From: Pseudomonadota bacterium
GTDB taxonomy: Bacteria > Pseudomonadota > Alphaproteobacteria > JAKJEU01
Direction: 5' to 3'
Length of the DNA: 11,441 bases
Assembly: GCA_022705265.1 (NCBI GenBank)
Contig: JAKJEU010000024.1
Coordinates: forward strand, 1-11,441
The translations under genes and the position numbers were made by a program. Under the pieces are notes generated by a model, which worked only from the letters and a program-made list of their open reading frames with translations, was not told the DNA's origin and did no database searches. Below are positions 1-6,093 of the stretch, one piece after another; the stretch's first letter is position 1; each line of letters starts with the position of its first letter.

Positions 1-47
1 CACAAGGATTATGATTCCTCTGCTCTAGCCGCCTGAGCTACCCCGCC
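1..47 (-). tRNA. tRNA-Met (CAT anticodon), 3' part outside the window
   Basis: Read on the minus strand from 47, the sequence gives a 7-nt acceptor 5' strand (GGCGGGG), TA, a D arm with GCTC/GAGC stem, and an anticodon stem GAGGA/TCCTT closing the 7-nt loop ATCATAA, whose anticodon CAT lies at 13-11. The gene runs off the left edge inside the variable region, so the T arm and 3' end are not visible. The 5' base is G, and the anticodon stem lacks the three G-C pairs of initiator tRNA, so this is not fMet. Elongator tRNA-Met fits best and resembles the alphaproteobacterial form. A lysidine-modified tRNA-Ile2, which also carries CAT, cannot be fully excluded from the half that is visible. Confidence 0.9.
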
Positions 48-85
48 ACGATTCAAAACCGATTAAAATTAAATCAGCAAGAATG

Positions 86-114
86 TTTTTAATATTTACT
101 TTTCAATTTGTCAA
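86..114 (-). promoter_or_regulatory. Candidate promoter of the tRNA-Met gene
   Basis: On the minus strand a perfect -35 hexamer TTGACA (114-109) is followed after 17 nt by TAAAAA (91-86), a 4/6 match to the -10 consensus. Transcription would start near 79, about 30 nt before the tRNA 5' end at 47. The -35 is strong and the -10 is weak. It overlaps the candidate promoter of the divergent yhdP-like gene. Confidence 0.5.
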
Positions 115-129
115 GTGTAATTTTATAAT
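100..129 (+). promoter_or_regulatory. Candidate promoter of the yhdP-like gene
   Basis: TTTTCA (100-105, 4/6 to the -35 consensus), an 18-nt spacer, then a perfect TATAAT (124-129). The start codon is at 157, which gives a short leader of about 20 nt. TATAAT boxes arise easily in DNA this AT-rich, so the call rests on position and spacing. Confidence 0.4.
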
Positions 130-156
130 TAGTTAAAATTCTTTTTTGGAAAAAAT

Positions 157-3100
157 ATGTCTCGTTTGAAAAAAACATTTAAAATTATCTTTGTTTTTCT
201 TAATATTTCAATCCTTTCTGTGTTAATAGGATTGGGTTTTTTTGTATATAAAGTTTCAAATGATTCCGTTTCTTTAAATATCATAAGTCGTAATATATTA
301 AGTTTTATAAAAGTTAAAAATCTTAACTTGAAAATATCCGATTCGTCGATAAGCTTTTTAAAAGACAGAAAATATCCAATTCAAATTGTCGTAAGTGATG
401 TTTCTTTTAAATATATGGATAGCAATGAGGGCTTTATTGAAACTTTGGTTTTAAATTACAGTTGGAAGTCTTTGTTAAAAAGAGATTTTATTCCAAATAT
501 AGCAATATTAAATGGTGTTAATGTAAAAAGATTTAAACAAGATTTCGAAGATATTGAAACAGATTTTGATATCTTATACCAAGCTAAGATGTTCTTTTCT
601 TTTAAAGATTTTGAAATAGAAGATATAAAAATAATAAATGCTACTTACGAATATTATGGCGAAGGCGATAAACTCATTTTCAAAGCGTCGTCAGATGAAA
701 CAAGTTTTTCAAAGCTTGGAAAAGATGTTTTTGAATTTAAAAATAATCTTAATCTTGAAGATAATGGAATAAATGTAGCCGTTACAACAGAAACTTTATA
801 TAATGTAAAAGACAGTGGAGCTTTGGTAAAAATAAGATTTAAAAATGTGAATTTGTCGGATATTGATACAAGTTTTACAAGCTTTATTGAACCATTAAAA
901 AACCTTAACAGTCTTACTCATGGTGAGGCTTTAATAAGGCTTAAATATTTAAACGATAAAAATAAAAAGATTTTTGAACATGTTGATAATTTAAGCTTTC
1001 GAATTTTTGGTAAAAAAGGTGAATTTAAGTTAGGTGATAATATTTTTGTATTTGATGATATTGTGCTTAATTTAAGAAGCAACGAAACAATTAACGAAAT
1101 TTTGATTGAAAAAAGTGAAGTTAATTATAAAAATGCCAAAGCAAATGTCGATGGTAAAATCACTGGGGTTTTAGATTATCTTAATACTGATAATTATGAA
1201 AATTTAAAAATGTATTTTCATGCCGTTGCAAAGGATTTGCCTTTTGATAAGTTAACTGACTATTGGCCTTCTTTTGTGGGTCCTGAAACATGGCTTTGGG
1301 TTAAAAATCATATGAGCGGTGGAATTATAACTTCGGGTGATTTTGAACTTTTGTATAAAGGTGTTAATAACTCTTCGGTCTTTGCCCCAGAAAGAATTGA
1401 TGGAATTGCAAAGGTTAAAGGGGTAAAAGTCGATTATCTTGAAGGAATGCCTCCTGTCGATAATGCCGATGGTTCTATTCATGTGTCTTTGGACAAGGTT
1501 GATATATTTATTGATAAGGGAAATACTTTTAATCTTGATTTTAAAAAAGGTGTGATTAACTTTTATGATATTGATAAGGTTGAGACAAAGGCTAATCTTA
1601 AATTCGATTTAAAAGGTTCGCTAAAAGATGCTTTGTTAATTGCGGACAGCAAGCCTTTGGAATTTATCAAACTTATGGGAATTGATGCAAATAAATCAGA
1701 CGGAAATTCTGATTTTAATTTGTTGTTACATTTTCCCGTAAGAGAGAGTTTGACGATAAAAGATGTTAAAGTTTATATCCAAGGTGTGGCCGAAAATTTT
1801 GGATTGTCTGTAAATGACACTGTAAAAGTTTCAAAAGGTAAAATTAATTTTAATATTGATAATCAAAAGGCCGAAATAAAAGGTGATGTTGAAATAAACG
1901 ATGCTTCTTCTAAGCTTGTCAGTGTTATAAAATTTGATGAAACAAGGGATTTTTATCAAAAGCATTTAATTGATATATGGCTTGATGAAGATGATTTGAA
2001 AAATATGTTTAAAAGTGAGGCTATATCAAATTTTGTAAAAGGTCTTGTAAAGGTTAATGTTGATATTGTTTATAAAGATGAAAAAAATGGAAAAATTAAT
2101 CTTTTGTTTGATTTAGCGGATGTTTCTTTTGACGCGAGTATTATCGGAATTAAAAAGGAATTAGGAAAAAAAGCAGATTTGATTTTGGTTGGCAATTTTA
2201 ATGACCAAGGTTTGGTCGGAGAGTATGAGTTTGCTTATAAATCGACTTCTTCTTTGATAACTGGGAAAATGTTTTTTGAAAAAGGTTCAAGGCTTAAAAA
2301 AATTGATTTCAGCCAAATAAAATCACCAAAAAATGATATTAAAGCGGTTATTTCTTTTGATAAGGATTATAACCCTGATATAAAAATTTCTGGAAAAGAA
2401 TTCAATCTTACTCATTTATTGTCTGGGAAAAATGATGCAAGTCTTAATTATTTCAAAATTAAGTTAGAAGCATCAAAAGTATGGGTTTCAAATCATGGAT
2501 TTTTATCACAATTTTATTTTTACGCAAATAAGGTGGGAGGCGTTTTAAAAAATCTTGATTTCTCGAGTGTTACGAATGAAAAACATAATCCAAGCGATGT
2601 AAGTTTAAAAATTGAAAATAACAAAGTCACAGGAAAAGCAAATAATTTAGGAGATGTGTTGAAAGCCTTTACTCCTAATCCTGAATTAAGGCTTGGGGTT
2701 GCGTCAATTGATGGCACAATAAATAAATTTGGAAATGTAAAAGGAAAAATAAAGGTAAAAGATTTTGTTATAAAAGATGCTCCAATTATTGGAAAAATAT
2801 TGTTAACGGCATCAATTACTGGTGTTGTTAATGCTCTTTCACCTGGGATTGAATTTGATAAGGCAAACTTTCCTTTTGAATATAAAAACAATGTTTTGGA
2901 AATAAAAGAAGGGGTTATTTCGAATACTTCCTTGGGCTTTACCTTAAATGGAAAATATGACAGAAAAACTGATGAAGTGGCTTTAAAGGGTTCAGTTATC
3001 CCTATATATTGGGCAAATGGCTTACTTGGAAAAGTTCCTTTAATCGGAGGCATTTTTGCAGGCGAAAAAGGTGGCGGAGTTTTTGGAATAAATTATGAAG

Positions 3101-3204
3101 TTAATGGAAAATATCATGATGTAAAAGTATCTTCTAATCCTTTATCAGTCTTTACACCTGGAATATTGCGGACTATGATAAAAAATGCGGACGAAAAAAA
3201 TTAA
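157..3204 (+). CDS. YhdP/AsmA-like envelope protein (DUF3971 plus AsmA-like C-terminal region)
   Basis: A 1015-residue protein with one N-terminal membrane segment (about residues 9-31, preceded by basic SRLKK) and a long, beta-rich, lysine-rich remainder expected in the periplasm. Around residues 364-402 it has the aromatic stretch YWPSF..ETWLWVKNHM.GG typical of DUF3971. The last about 170 residues (PIIGKILL..., LLGKVPLIGGIFAG, and a closing NPLSVFTPGILR) match the AsmA-like C-terminal region. Known relatives (YhdP, TamB, YdbH) are inner-membrane-anchored bridge proteins that help move phospholipids to the outer membrane; that this protein does the same is inferred from family and architecture. 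The ATG at 157 follows a modest GGAAAA ribosome site and begins directly with the membrane anchor. It is a single-gene unit whose stop overlaps that of the convergent GNAT gene by 4 nt. The alternative name is simply AsmA family protein. Confidence 0.82.
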   Translation: MSRLKKTFKIIFVFLNISILSVLIGLGFFVYKVSNDSVSLNIISRNILSFIKVKNLNLKISDSSISFLKDRKYPIQIVVSDVSFKYMDSNEGFIETLVLNYSWKSLLKRDFIPNIAILNGVNVKRFKQDFEDIETDFDILYQAKMFFSFKDFEIEDIKIINATYEYYGEGDKLIFKASSDETSFSKLGKDVFEFKNNLNLEDNGINVAVTTETLYNVKDSGALVKIRFKNVNLSDIDTSFTSFIEPLKNLNSLTHGEALIRLKYLNDKNKKIFEHVDNLSFRIFGKKGEFKLGDNIFVFDDIVLNLRSNETINEILIEKSEVNYKNAKANVDGKITGVLDYLNTDNYENLKMYFHAVAKDLPFDKLTDYWPSFVGPETWLWVKNHMSGGIITSGDFELLYKGVNNSSVFAPERIDGIAKVKGVKVDYLEGMPPVDNADGSIHVSLDKVDIFIDKGNTFNLDFKKGVINFYDIDKVETKANLKFDLKGSLKDALLIADSKPLEFIKLMGIDANKSDGNSDFNLLLHFPVRESLTIKDVKVYIQGVAENFGLSVNDTVKVSKGKINFNIDNQKAEIKGDVEINDASSKLVSVIKFDETRDFYQKHLIDIWLDEDDLKNMFKSEAISNFVKGLVKVNVDIVYKDEKNGKINLLFDLADVSFDASIIGIKKELGKKADLILVGNFNDQGLVGEYEFAYKSTSSLITGKMFFEKGSRLKKIDFSQIKSPKNDIKAVISFDKDYNPDIKISGKEFNLTHLLSGKNDASLNYFKIKLEASKVWVSNHGFLSQFYFYANKVGGVLKNLDFSSVTNEKHNPSDVSLKIENNKVTGKANNLGDVLKAFTPNPELRLGVASIDGTINKFGNVKGKIKVKDFVIKDAPIIGKILLTASITGVVNALSPGIEFDKANFPFEYKNNVLEIKEGVISNTSLGFTLNGKYDRKTDEVALKGSVIPIYWANGLLGKVPLIGGIFAGEKGGGVFGINYEVNGKYHDVKVSSNPLSVFTPGILRTMIKNADEKN

Positions 3205-3779
3205 TCTTGCCAAAGGACTTCAATTTTTCCATAAAACTTGTTTATCATAGGCTCGATTTTATTTTTCGTGGCTTCAAAATATTCTCTTTTCAGCATAGAC
3301 ATTAAATATGCACCAATGAATTTTTCGTTGATGATAAGATAATCTCTTAAAAATCCTTCATCTTTGAATAAAAAGTTATTTTTGTGTATATTATATGTTT
3401 TTATATTATGTTCTAAAACTATGGCACAAAGGCGGTTGAATTTCATGTCTTCGAAAAAATGTTTAATACCAAGATATTCCATAAGAACGCCAAAACCTAA
3501 GCCTTCTTCGCCGACATAAAACCCCCATTCAGCCTTTTTATGTTGAGCTTCGATAGAGGTATAATCATAAACTCCCACAGGCTTATCATCAATTATGCAA
3601 AGATAATATTTTGCGTCCTCTTTTGTTTTAAGTCGCTCAATCCATTTTACATGATTTTCATAAATTATAATGTCTTGGTTAATCATGTTTTGTCTTATTC
3701 TGTCAGAATTTCGCCATTCTAATATAAGTTTTTTCTCGTATTCATTGGTATGAATAAAATTTTTAAATACTACTTTCAA
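3201..3779 (-). CDS. PseH-like GNAT N-acyltransferase (amino-sugar acetyltransferase family)
   Basis: A 192-residue GNAT protein resembling PseH, which acetylates the 4-amino group of a UDP-linked dideoxy amino sugar on the way to pseudaminic acid. Visible family features are EWRNSDRIRQNM near residues 21-32, EnHvkWIerL at 41-50, YYLCIIDDKPVGVYDY at 58-73, the GFYVG..GLGFGVLM cofactor-binding region at 86-100, and LEHN at 122-125. A tail of about 25 residues after KREYFEA (164-170) exceeds usual PseH length. The start is TTG at 3779: an AGGA-containing ribosome site (3793-3787, GAGAGGA) lies 7 nt upstream, and the next in-frame ATG (residue 32) would delete the WRN motif. The start overlaps the end of the fkbH-like gene by 17 nt, so the two are translationally close. 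With an ACP and FkbH upstream, the donor may be an acyl-ACP rather than acetyl-CoA (inference). The exact sugar substrate is unknown, and no other pse genes are in the window. Confidence 0.75.
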   Translation of the reverse strand: MKVVFKNFIHTNEYEKKLILEWRNSDRIRQNMINQDIIIYENHVKWIERLKTKEDAKYYLCIIDDKPVGVYDYTSIEAQHKKAEWGFYVGEEGLGFGVLMEYLGIKHFFEDMKFNRLCAIVLEHNIKTYNIHKNNFLFKDEGFLRDYLIINEKFIGAYLMSMLKREYFEATKNKIEPMINKFYGKIEVLWQD

Positions 3780-5340
3780 CTTTAATTCCTCTCATATCAA
3801 TTTCATTTTCAACATCAGTTTCAAAAGAGATTATGTCTTCTTTCATATTTGTACCAAAGGTTTCATTTATCCATAATCTTGCAGGCAGGTTGCGTTCTCC
3901 GTTTAAGCAAGTTATTTTTATATTGTTTTTTGTATTAAGAGATTGCTTTGCAATAACAAAAGCATATTTTATCATTTTTGTTTCAATCCGTCGTCCTAAG
4001 GCTCTGCAACTTATAACAAGTTCGTCAAGTTCAAGAATTTCATCATTCTTTTTTAAAATAAATATTGCAATTATACCGCTGTCAGAAAGTTTGTCTGATA
4101 AAGAACAAGTAATAATTTTATAACTATCATCTTTGATTATTTTTGAAATTTCATTTTCATTATATCTTTTGTAATTAAAAATGAATTGATTAGTTTTATT
4201 CAAAAGTTCTGAGATTCTTTTTACATTTTTTTCATCATCAATTTCGTATTTAAGTTTAATTTCAAGAGATTTAAAATAGTCTTCGTCGCTTAAAAGTGAT
4301 GAATTTTTTCTTATTTTATTTGCCTTGATATCATTTGTTCTTAAATTGTCTTCTTTTGATATTTTTGATTTAAAAATTCTTGGGAAAAATTCAAGTATAT
4401 CTAGTGTTTTTTCTTCGTTAATAAACTCAATAAAATTCATAAAAGGGAAAGAATTTTTCATATTTTGAATTTCACCAGGATTGTCATCAATATAAATAAC
4501 GCTATCTTCTCCGATATTAAGTTTTTTAAGAATTTTCATCATGTTGTTTGATTTTAAATCCCAATTTGCTTGAATATCGACAAAATCGTCGAATGAAACT
4601 TTAAAATCATTTCTTTTTTCAAACATTTCTTTTACATCAAGCATTTCATTTTTAGAAATGACAGCAAGCAAAAACCCCCGTTCTTTTAAGGTTTTAAGCT
4701 TTTCTTGAAATTTTGTGTATACAGATATTTTATCAAACCCATCTTCGCCAAGCACTCCTTTATAAAAAGTATTGTCAAGGTCGATAACTATTGCTTTTAA
4801 ACAAGGAAAAACACAAGCGGGAATATATCTTAATCCAAGTTCTCTTGCGACATAAAGGCATGCCTTGTTTGATAATCTTGTACCTGTATATTCTATTTTT
4901 TCCTCGTCAAAGGCGTCGTTTTTCAAAAAAGACTTAATTTCGTTAAAATTTGCAACGACTAAATCATCCATGTCAAATGTTATATCGTTTATTTCGCCAG
5001 TGTGATAAAGGATTATTTTTGATTTTGTTAAAGTTTTAAGCTTTAAAAGCCTTTCTTTAAGCCATACTTTTACATCAATGTTTTTATATCGAGACAAATC
5101 AATCCATAAAATGCTTATGTCAATATCATCGTTTGGTATTATGAAATTAAAACTGTCATCATAATCGCTGTAATCAAAGCTTGCTTCGACATTAGAAAAG
5201 TTTAGGAATTTATTTATTACAGAAGCAACCATTTCAAAGGCATGATTTCTGAAAACCGATATTTTTATTTTTTTATGAATAGCCTTATCGCTTTTACATG
5301 AAATAAGTTTTAATCGGTTTAAATCTTTATCAAAAATCAT
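3763..5340 (-). CDS. FkbH-like HAD-IIIC family phosphatase/acyl-ACP-forming enzyme
   Basis: A 525-residue protein of the FkbH type. An N-terminal region of about 170 residues is poorly conserved. It is followed by a HAD core: DLDNT at 187-191 with both catalytic aspartates and the family signature GVLGEDG (195-201), RGFLLAVISKNE (221-232) with the motif II serine, K263 in NWDLKSNN, and IDDNPGE at 284-290. The C-terminal GNAT-like part carries LLNKTNQFIFNYKRY (379-393) and SCRALGRRIE (444-453), both hallmarks of the family. Characterised FkbH-type enzymes draw a glyceryl unit from 1,3-bisphosphoglycerate, dephosphorylate it and load it on an acyl carrier protein. The ACP gene 24 nt upstream is the obvious partner. 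The product here (glyceryl, lactyl or another unit) cannot be read from the sequence. The start ATG at 5340 has AGGTGA upstream at good spacing. All catalytic HAD residues are intact. Confidence 0.85.
   Translation of the reverse strand: MIFDKDLNRLKLISCKSDKAIHKKIKISVFRNHAFEMVASVINKFLNFSNVEASFDYSDYDDSFNFIIPNDDIDISILWIDLSRYKNIDVKVWLKERLLKLKTLTKSKIILYHTGEINDITFDMDDLVVANFNEIKSFLKNDAFDEEKIEYTGTRLSNKACLYVARELGLRYIPACVFPCLKAIVIDLDNTFYKGVLGEDGFDKISVYTKFQEKLKTLKERGFLLAVISKNEMLDVKEMFEKRNDFKVSFDDFVDIQANWDLKSNNMMKILKKLNIGEDSVIYIDDNPGEIQNMKNSFPFMNFIEFINEEKTLDILEFFPRIFKSKISKEDNLRTNDIKANKIRKNSSLLSDEDYFKSLEIKLKYEIDDEKNVKRISELLNKTNQFIFNYKRYNENEISKIIKDDSYKIITCSLSDKLSDSGIIAIFILKKNDEILELDELVISCRALGRRIETKMIKYAFVIAKQSLNTKNNIKITCLNGERNLPARLWINETFGTNMKEDIISFETDVENEIDMRGIKVESSI
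3787..3793 (-). promoter_or_regulatory. Ribosome binding site that fixes the TTG start of the GNAT gene
   Basis: GAGAGGA on the minus strand, with its last base 7 nt from the TTG at 3779. It lies inside the last codons of the fkbH-like gene. It supports initiation at TTG, because no ATG occurs before residue 32. Confidence 0.65.
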
Positions 5341-5364
5341 TTTTCGTTCACCTAAATAATAATG

Positions 5365-5592
5365 TTATAAGCCTTTTATTTGTTTAATTTTTTTGACTAT
5401 CTTTTTGAAAGAGTTAAGGGTTGGAATTTCATCTCGATTAAATTTTATTCCAAGATTTTCCTCTAAAACCATGATTATTTCGATATGTTTAAAAGAATCC
5501 CAATCAGGTTCGTCTTTTGAGCTTATATTATCCTTAGGAGATATTTTTTTATTAAATAGTACAGATAATATTTCGGCAATTTCAGTTTCCAT
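5365..5592 (-). CDS. Acyl carrier protein
   Basis: A 75-residue acidic/basic helical protein of normal ACP length. The phosphopantetheine site is WDSF, with Ser33 as the attachment residue, followed by the conserved helix II pattern HIEIIMVLEENLGI (36-49). That helix is the usual docking surface for partner enzymes. It is not the fatty acid synthesis AcpP, which has DSLD in a DELGADSLD context and sits in the fab cluster. This is a dedicated, FkbH-associated carrier. It is the first gene of the minus-strand operon, followed 24 nt later by the fkbH-like gene. The ATG at 5592 is preceded by AGGAAAA, a suitable ribosome site. The natural reading is that the carrier holds the short acyl unit made by the FkbH enzyme and hands it to the GNAT acyltransferase (inference). 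Confidence 0.88.
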   Translation of the reverse strand: METEIAEILSVLFNKKISPKDNISSKDEPDWDSFKHIEIIMVLEENLGIKFNRDEIPTLNSFKKIVKKIKQIKGL

Positions 5593-5631
5593 GAATTTTC
5601 CTATTTACTTTAAAAATTAGCTTATTTACCC

Positions 5632-5660
5632 ATTATCTTTCCCATATAAAACATTTGCAA
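5632..5660 (-). promoter_or_regulatory. Candidate promoter of the ACP-fkbH-GNAT operon
   Basis: On the minus strand TTGCAA (5660-5655, 4/6 to -35), a 17-nt spacer and GATAAT (5637-5632, 5/6 to -10). The start would fall near 5625, about 33 nt before the ACP ATG at 5592. An uninterrupted T8-A8 tract (5663-5678 region) lies just upstream and could act as an UP-element-like bent AT tract. Confidence 0.55.
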
Positions 5661-5680
5661 TATTTTTTTTAAAAAAAAGC

Positions 5681-5709
5681 TTGATTTAATTTTTATTATG
5701 TTTTATAAA
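5681..5709 (+). promoter_or_regulatory. Promoter of the tRNA-Phe gene
   Basis: TTGATT (5681-5686, 4/6), an exact 17-nt spacer and TATAAA (5704-5709, 5/6). The predicted start near 5716 is about 14 nt before the tRNA 5' end at 5730. The AT tract at 5663-5678 sits directly upstream and is shared with the divergent ACP promoter. Confidence 0.65.
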
Positions 5710-5729
5710 GTTATTCATCGGTGCTTAGA

Positions 5730-5805
5730 GCTCAGGTAGCTCAGTCGGTAGAGCAGGGGACTGAAAATCCCCGTGTCGGCGGTTCGATTACGTCCCTGAG
5801 CACCA
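5730..5805 (+). tRNA. tRNA-Phe (GAA anticodon), CCA encoded
   Basis: A complete 76-nt tRNA: acceptor GCTCAGG (5730-5736) pairs fully with CCTGAGC (5795-5801), followed by A and an encoded CCA. The D stem is GCTC/GAGC. The anticodon stem GGGGA/TCCCC closes loop CTGAAAA, with anticodon GAA at 5763-5765. The T arm is GGCGG-TTCGATT-ACGTC. The expected 53-61 pair at its top is G-A (5782/5790) instead of the almost universal G-C, and the 50-64 pair is G-T. Everything else is canonical, so the gene is probably functional, but the T arm is weakened. Confidence 0.95.
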
Positions 5806-5810
5806 TTTTA

Positions 5811-5839
5811 AAAGGGTTTGAACTTGGTTCAAGCCCTTT
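5811..5839 (+). terminator. Probable terminator of tRNA-Phe
   Basis: A 13-bp inverted repeat: left arm 5811-5823 (AAAGGGTTTGAAC), 3-nt loop TTG, right arm 5827-5839 (GTTCAAGCCCTTT), with one G-T wobble. It starts 5 nt after the CCA end. The following AAATTTATTGTTT is T-rich but lacks a solid T run, so termination strength is uncertain. It separates the tRNA from the ilv promoter at 5872. Confidence 0.6.
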
Positions 5840-5871
5840 AAATTTATTGTTTAAAAAAATAATATAAAAAA

Positions 5872-5900
5872 TTGACAATTTTTCAAAAAAAAACTACCAT
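5872..5900 (+). promoter_or_regulatory. Promoter of the ilv operon
   Basis: A perfect TTGACA (5872-5877), a 17-nt spacer and TACCAT (5895-5900, 4/6 to TATAAT). The start would be near 5907, which leaves a leader transcript of about 187 nt before ilvB. It contains the leader peptide and attenuator described below. Confidence 0.65.
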
Positions 5901-5926
5901 AAAGTTAATATTTATGGAGAAAGCTA

Positions 5927-6019
5927 ATGTTTTACAATCTCATTATTAGCATTATTATTTCGATTATTGCTTTAATTATTATAAGCAATAAGAAAAAGGG
6001 TGCTGTAAAAGGATTATAA
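5927..6019 (+). CDS. Isoleucine-rich leader peptide of the ilv operon (30 aa)
   Basis: An ATG at 5927 with a good ribosome site (GGAGA, 5916-5920, 6 nt spacing) opens a 30-codon frame that stops at 6017-6019. Ten of the 30 residues are isoleucine (codons 6, 7, 9-11, 13, 14 and 17-19); three are leucine and one is valine. It starts MFYNLIISIII and ends with a lysine-rich NKKKGAVKGL. Position between promoter and attenuator, composition and size match the leader peptides of amino-acid attenuators such as ilvL. The peptide itself is expected to have no enzymatic role; its translation senses charged tRNA-Ile. The last isoleucine codon (5981-5983) ends 16 nt before the antiterminator strand at 6000, so a ribosome stalled in the isoleucine run leaves that strand free. 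An alternative reading is a one-span membrane microprotein, since the Ile stretch followed by KKK would insert well. Confidence 0.75.
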   Translation: MFYNLIISIIISIIALIIISNKKKGAVKGL

Positions 6020-6072
6020 AAACTTAGAATAAAAATATATAAACCCTGCAGCACAAAGTTGCAGGGTTTTTT
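6000..6072 (+). promoter_or_regulatory. Transcription attenuator of the ilv operon (antiterminator/terminator switch)
   Basis: Two exclusive structures are visible. The antiterminator pairs GTGCTGTA (6000-6007, inside the last leader codons) with TGCAGCAC (6047-6054) in 8 contiguous base pairs including one G-T. The terminator stem uses 6044-6050, so the two cannot coexist. A ribosome that reaches the leader stop at 6017 covers 6000-6007 and lets the terminator form; one stalled at the isoleucine codons leaves it open and favours read-through. A weaker 7-bp pairing of 5930-5936 with 6004-6010 could serve as the protector that keeps the operon off when the leader is not translated. The pairings are read from the sequence; the regulatory outcome is inferred from known amino-acid attenuators. 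Confidence 0.75.
6041..6072 (+). terminator. Intrinsic attenuator terminator upstream of ilvB
   Basis: Left arm AAACCCTGCA (6041-6050), 9-nt loop, right arm TGCAGGGTTT (6060-6069), with a run of six T at 6067-6072. The core CCCTGCA/TGCAGGG stem is perfect and GC-rich in an otherwise AT-rich region. It lies 22 nt after the leader-peptide stop and 22 nt before the ilvB start codon. Confidence 0.85.
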
Positions 6073-6093
6073 AATTAAAAAACAGGAGTAAAG

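Noticed and set aside
2520..3053. Long open frame of 177 codons on the minus strand inside the yhdP-like gene
   Set aside because: It lies wholly antisense to the AsmA-like C-terminal region, has no recognisable domain or ribosome site, and is explained by the codon bias of the AT-rich sense gene.
5661..5682. T8-A8 inverted repeat as a terminator for either neighbouring transcript
   Set aside because: The stem would be only A-T pairs with no loop and lies upstream of both divergent promoters, so neither transcript passes through it in a useful direction.
5907..6093. T-box or BCAA riboswitch upstream of ilvB
   Set aside because: The leader is under 190 nt, has no T-box antiterminator consensus and no specifier-loop stem, while an Ile-rich translated frame overlapping an antiterminator explains the region completely.
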